From positions 1-24,507 of the forward strand of contig CAKOHQ010000018.1 of the NCBI GenBank assembly GCA_934085875.1: a DNA stretch of 24,507 bases. The letters are read 5' to 3'. Positions within the stretch are counted from its first letter, which is position 1, and every line of letters begins with the position of its first letter. The notes under the pieces were generated by a model, which was given only the letters and a program-made list of their open reading frames with translations, was not told where the DNA came from and did no database searches. Positions 24,021 through 24,507 of this stretch are shown here, one piece after another. Both the position numbers and the translations under genes were made by a program. Source of the DNA: an uncultured Bacilli bacterium (GTDB taxonomy: Bacteria > Bacillota_I > Bacilli_A > RF39 > UBA660).

Positions 24021-24507
24021 ATGAATATAATAATGATAATAATTTTAATTGCAATAATACTTATAGGAATATTAATAATAAGTTATATATATAATTTTAA
24101 TAATTTACAAGAAAAGAATATAAAAATTAATGAATCAGAAAGTATAATAGATAATGAATTAAGAAATAAATATGATTTAATAATGAAATCTTCTACAACA
24201 ATAAATAAATTATTAAAAAAAGAAGTTACATATTTTAAAGATTTAGAAAAATTAAAAAAAGATAATATATCAAATTTTGATTTAGATAGAAAAATTGTAG
24301 AAGGTGAAAACTTAATTCATCAGGTAAAAAATGATTATAAATCTTTAGAAGATAATGAAGAGTATATCAGTATAATAAATGATTTAAAAGATAGTGATGA
24401 AATATTAGAAGCAGCAAAAGCATTTTATAACAAATACACAACAGAAATAAATTTATTAATAAAAAAGTTTCCAACAAATATAATCGCTAAATTTCATAAA
24501 ATAAAAC
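24021..24507 (+). CDS. lemA: LemA-family membrane protein, 3' end beyond the window
   Basis: I read 162 codons from ATG at 24021 behind TAGTAGGTGATG to the window edge. An N-terminal membrane anchor (3-23, MIIILIAIILIGILIIS) is followed by charged helices starting SIIDNELRNKYDLIMKSS. The C-terminal part AAKAFYNKYTTEINLLIKKF and PTNIIAKFHK is the LemA signature (FYN..V..YN..I..FP.N.IA). The usual length is about 185 residues, so only about 20 are missing. LemA proteins have an extracytoplasmic N-terminus in many bacteria and are often next to htpX; what follows lies outside the window. Confidence 0.87.
   Translation, partial: MNIIMIIILIAIILIGILIISYIYNFNNLQEKNIKINESESIIDNELRNKYDLIMKSSTTINKLLKKEVTYFKDLEKLKKDNISNFDLDRKIVEGENLIHQVKNDYKSLEDNEEYISIINDLKDSDEILEAAKAFYNKYTTEINLLIKKFPTNIIAKFHKIK

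Noticed and set aside
1..24507. CRISPR arrays, insertion sequences, phage genes, tRNA or rRNA genes
   Set aside because: No repeated units with spacers, transposase-like frames, or cloverleaf/rRNA segments were seen on either strand.

Overview
The window is very AT-rich (by eye roughly a quarter G+C) and bacterial, most likely from a low-GC Firmicute of class Bacilli, of the gut RF39/Erysipelotrichia-like kind. The evidence is a Bacilli-type PheS with a four-Cys insert, a T-box leader on pheST, a GerQ spore-coat-family protein, AGGAGG/AGGTGAT ribosome binding sites and sigma-A-type promoters. Trp is encoded by TGG and TGA is used as a stop (acetyltransferase gene near 6.1 kb), so this is the standard bacterial code and not the Mycoplasma code. 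The species is inferred, not proven.

Layout. Almost everything is on the minus strand. At 1-0.7 kb is the N-terminal membrane sensor of a histidine kinase cut by the window edge. At 0.84-3.96 kb a two-gene lipid unit encodes a HAD-phosphatase/acyl-CoA-ligase fusion translationally coupled to a PlsC-type acyltransferase. At 4.1-7.5 kb are a cytosolic-type collagen-like protein, a DedA membrane protein, a GNAT acetyltransferase, a zinc-ribbon membrane protein and a dCMP deaminase. At 7.6-11.3 kb is pheS-pheT with a complete T-box leader, promoter and terminator. At 11.3-14.9 kb are a PepC/bleomycin-hydrolase-type C1 aminopeptidase, a DUF975 membrane protein and a YfcC-like transporter. At 14.9-16.7 kb is a secreted TasA/CalY-like surface protein, divergent from a small ribbon-helix-helix regulator gene broken by one extra base, with palindromic operator-like repeats between them. 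At 16.7-21.4 kb are two tandem ABC transporter proteins, each an ATPase fused to an FtsX/MacB-like permease. At 21.5-24.5 kb are lysS, the plus-strand gerQ, a small metallo-beta-lactamase-fold hydrolase and the start of a plus-strand lemA gene.

Transcription signals are unusually legible. Many genes have their own promoter, with the recurrent form TTGTTT-17 bp-TATACT, and A/T-rich hairpin terminators, some shared by convergent genes. Four predicted starts are moved to internal codons because of the Shine-Dalgarno position (acetyltransferase, second ABC gene, lysS, MBL hydrolase).

No CRISPR array, insertion sequence, phage gene, tRNA or rRNA was seen. No clearly new multi-gene defence or mobile system is present. 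The most noteworthy points are the HAD-ligase fusion paired with a PlsC carrying a large charged insertion, the frameshifted RHH/operator/surface-protein locus, and the combination of GerQ with a BclA-like collagen protein, which hints at a spore or spore-derived surface.
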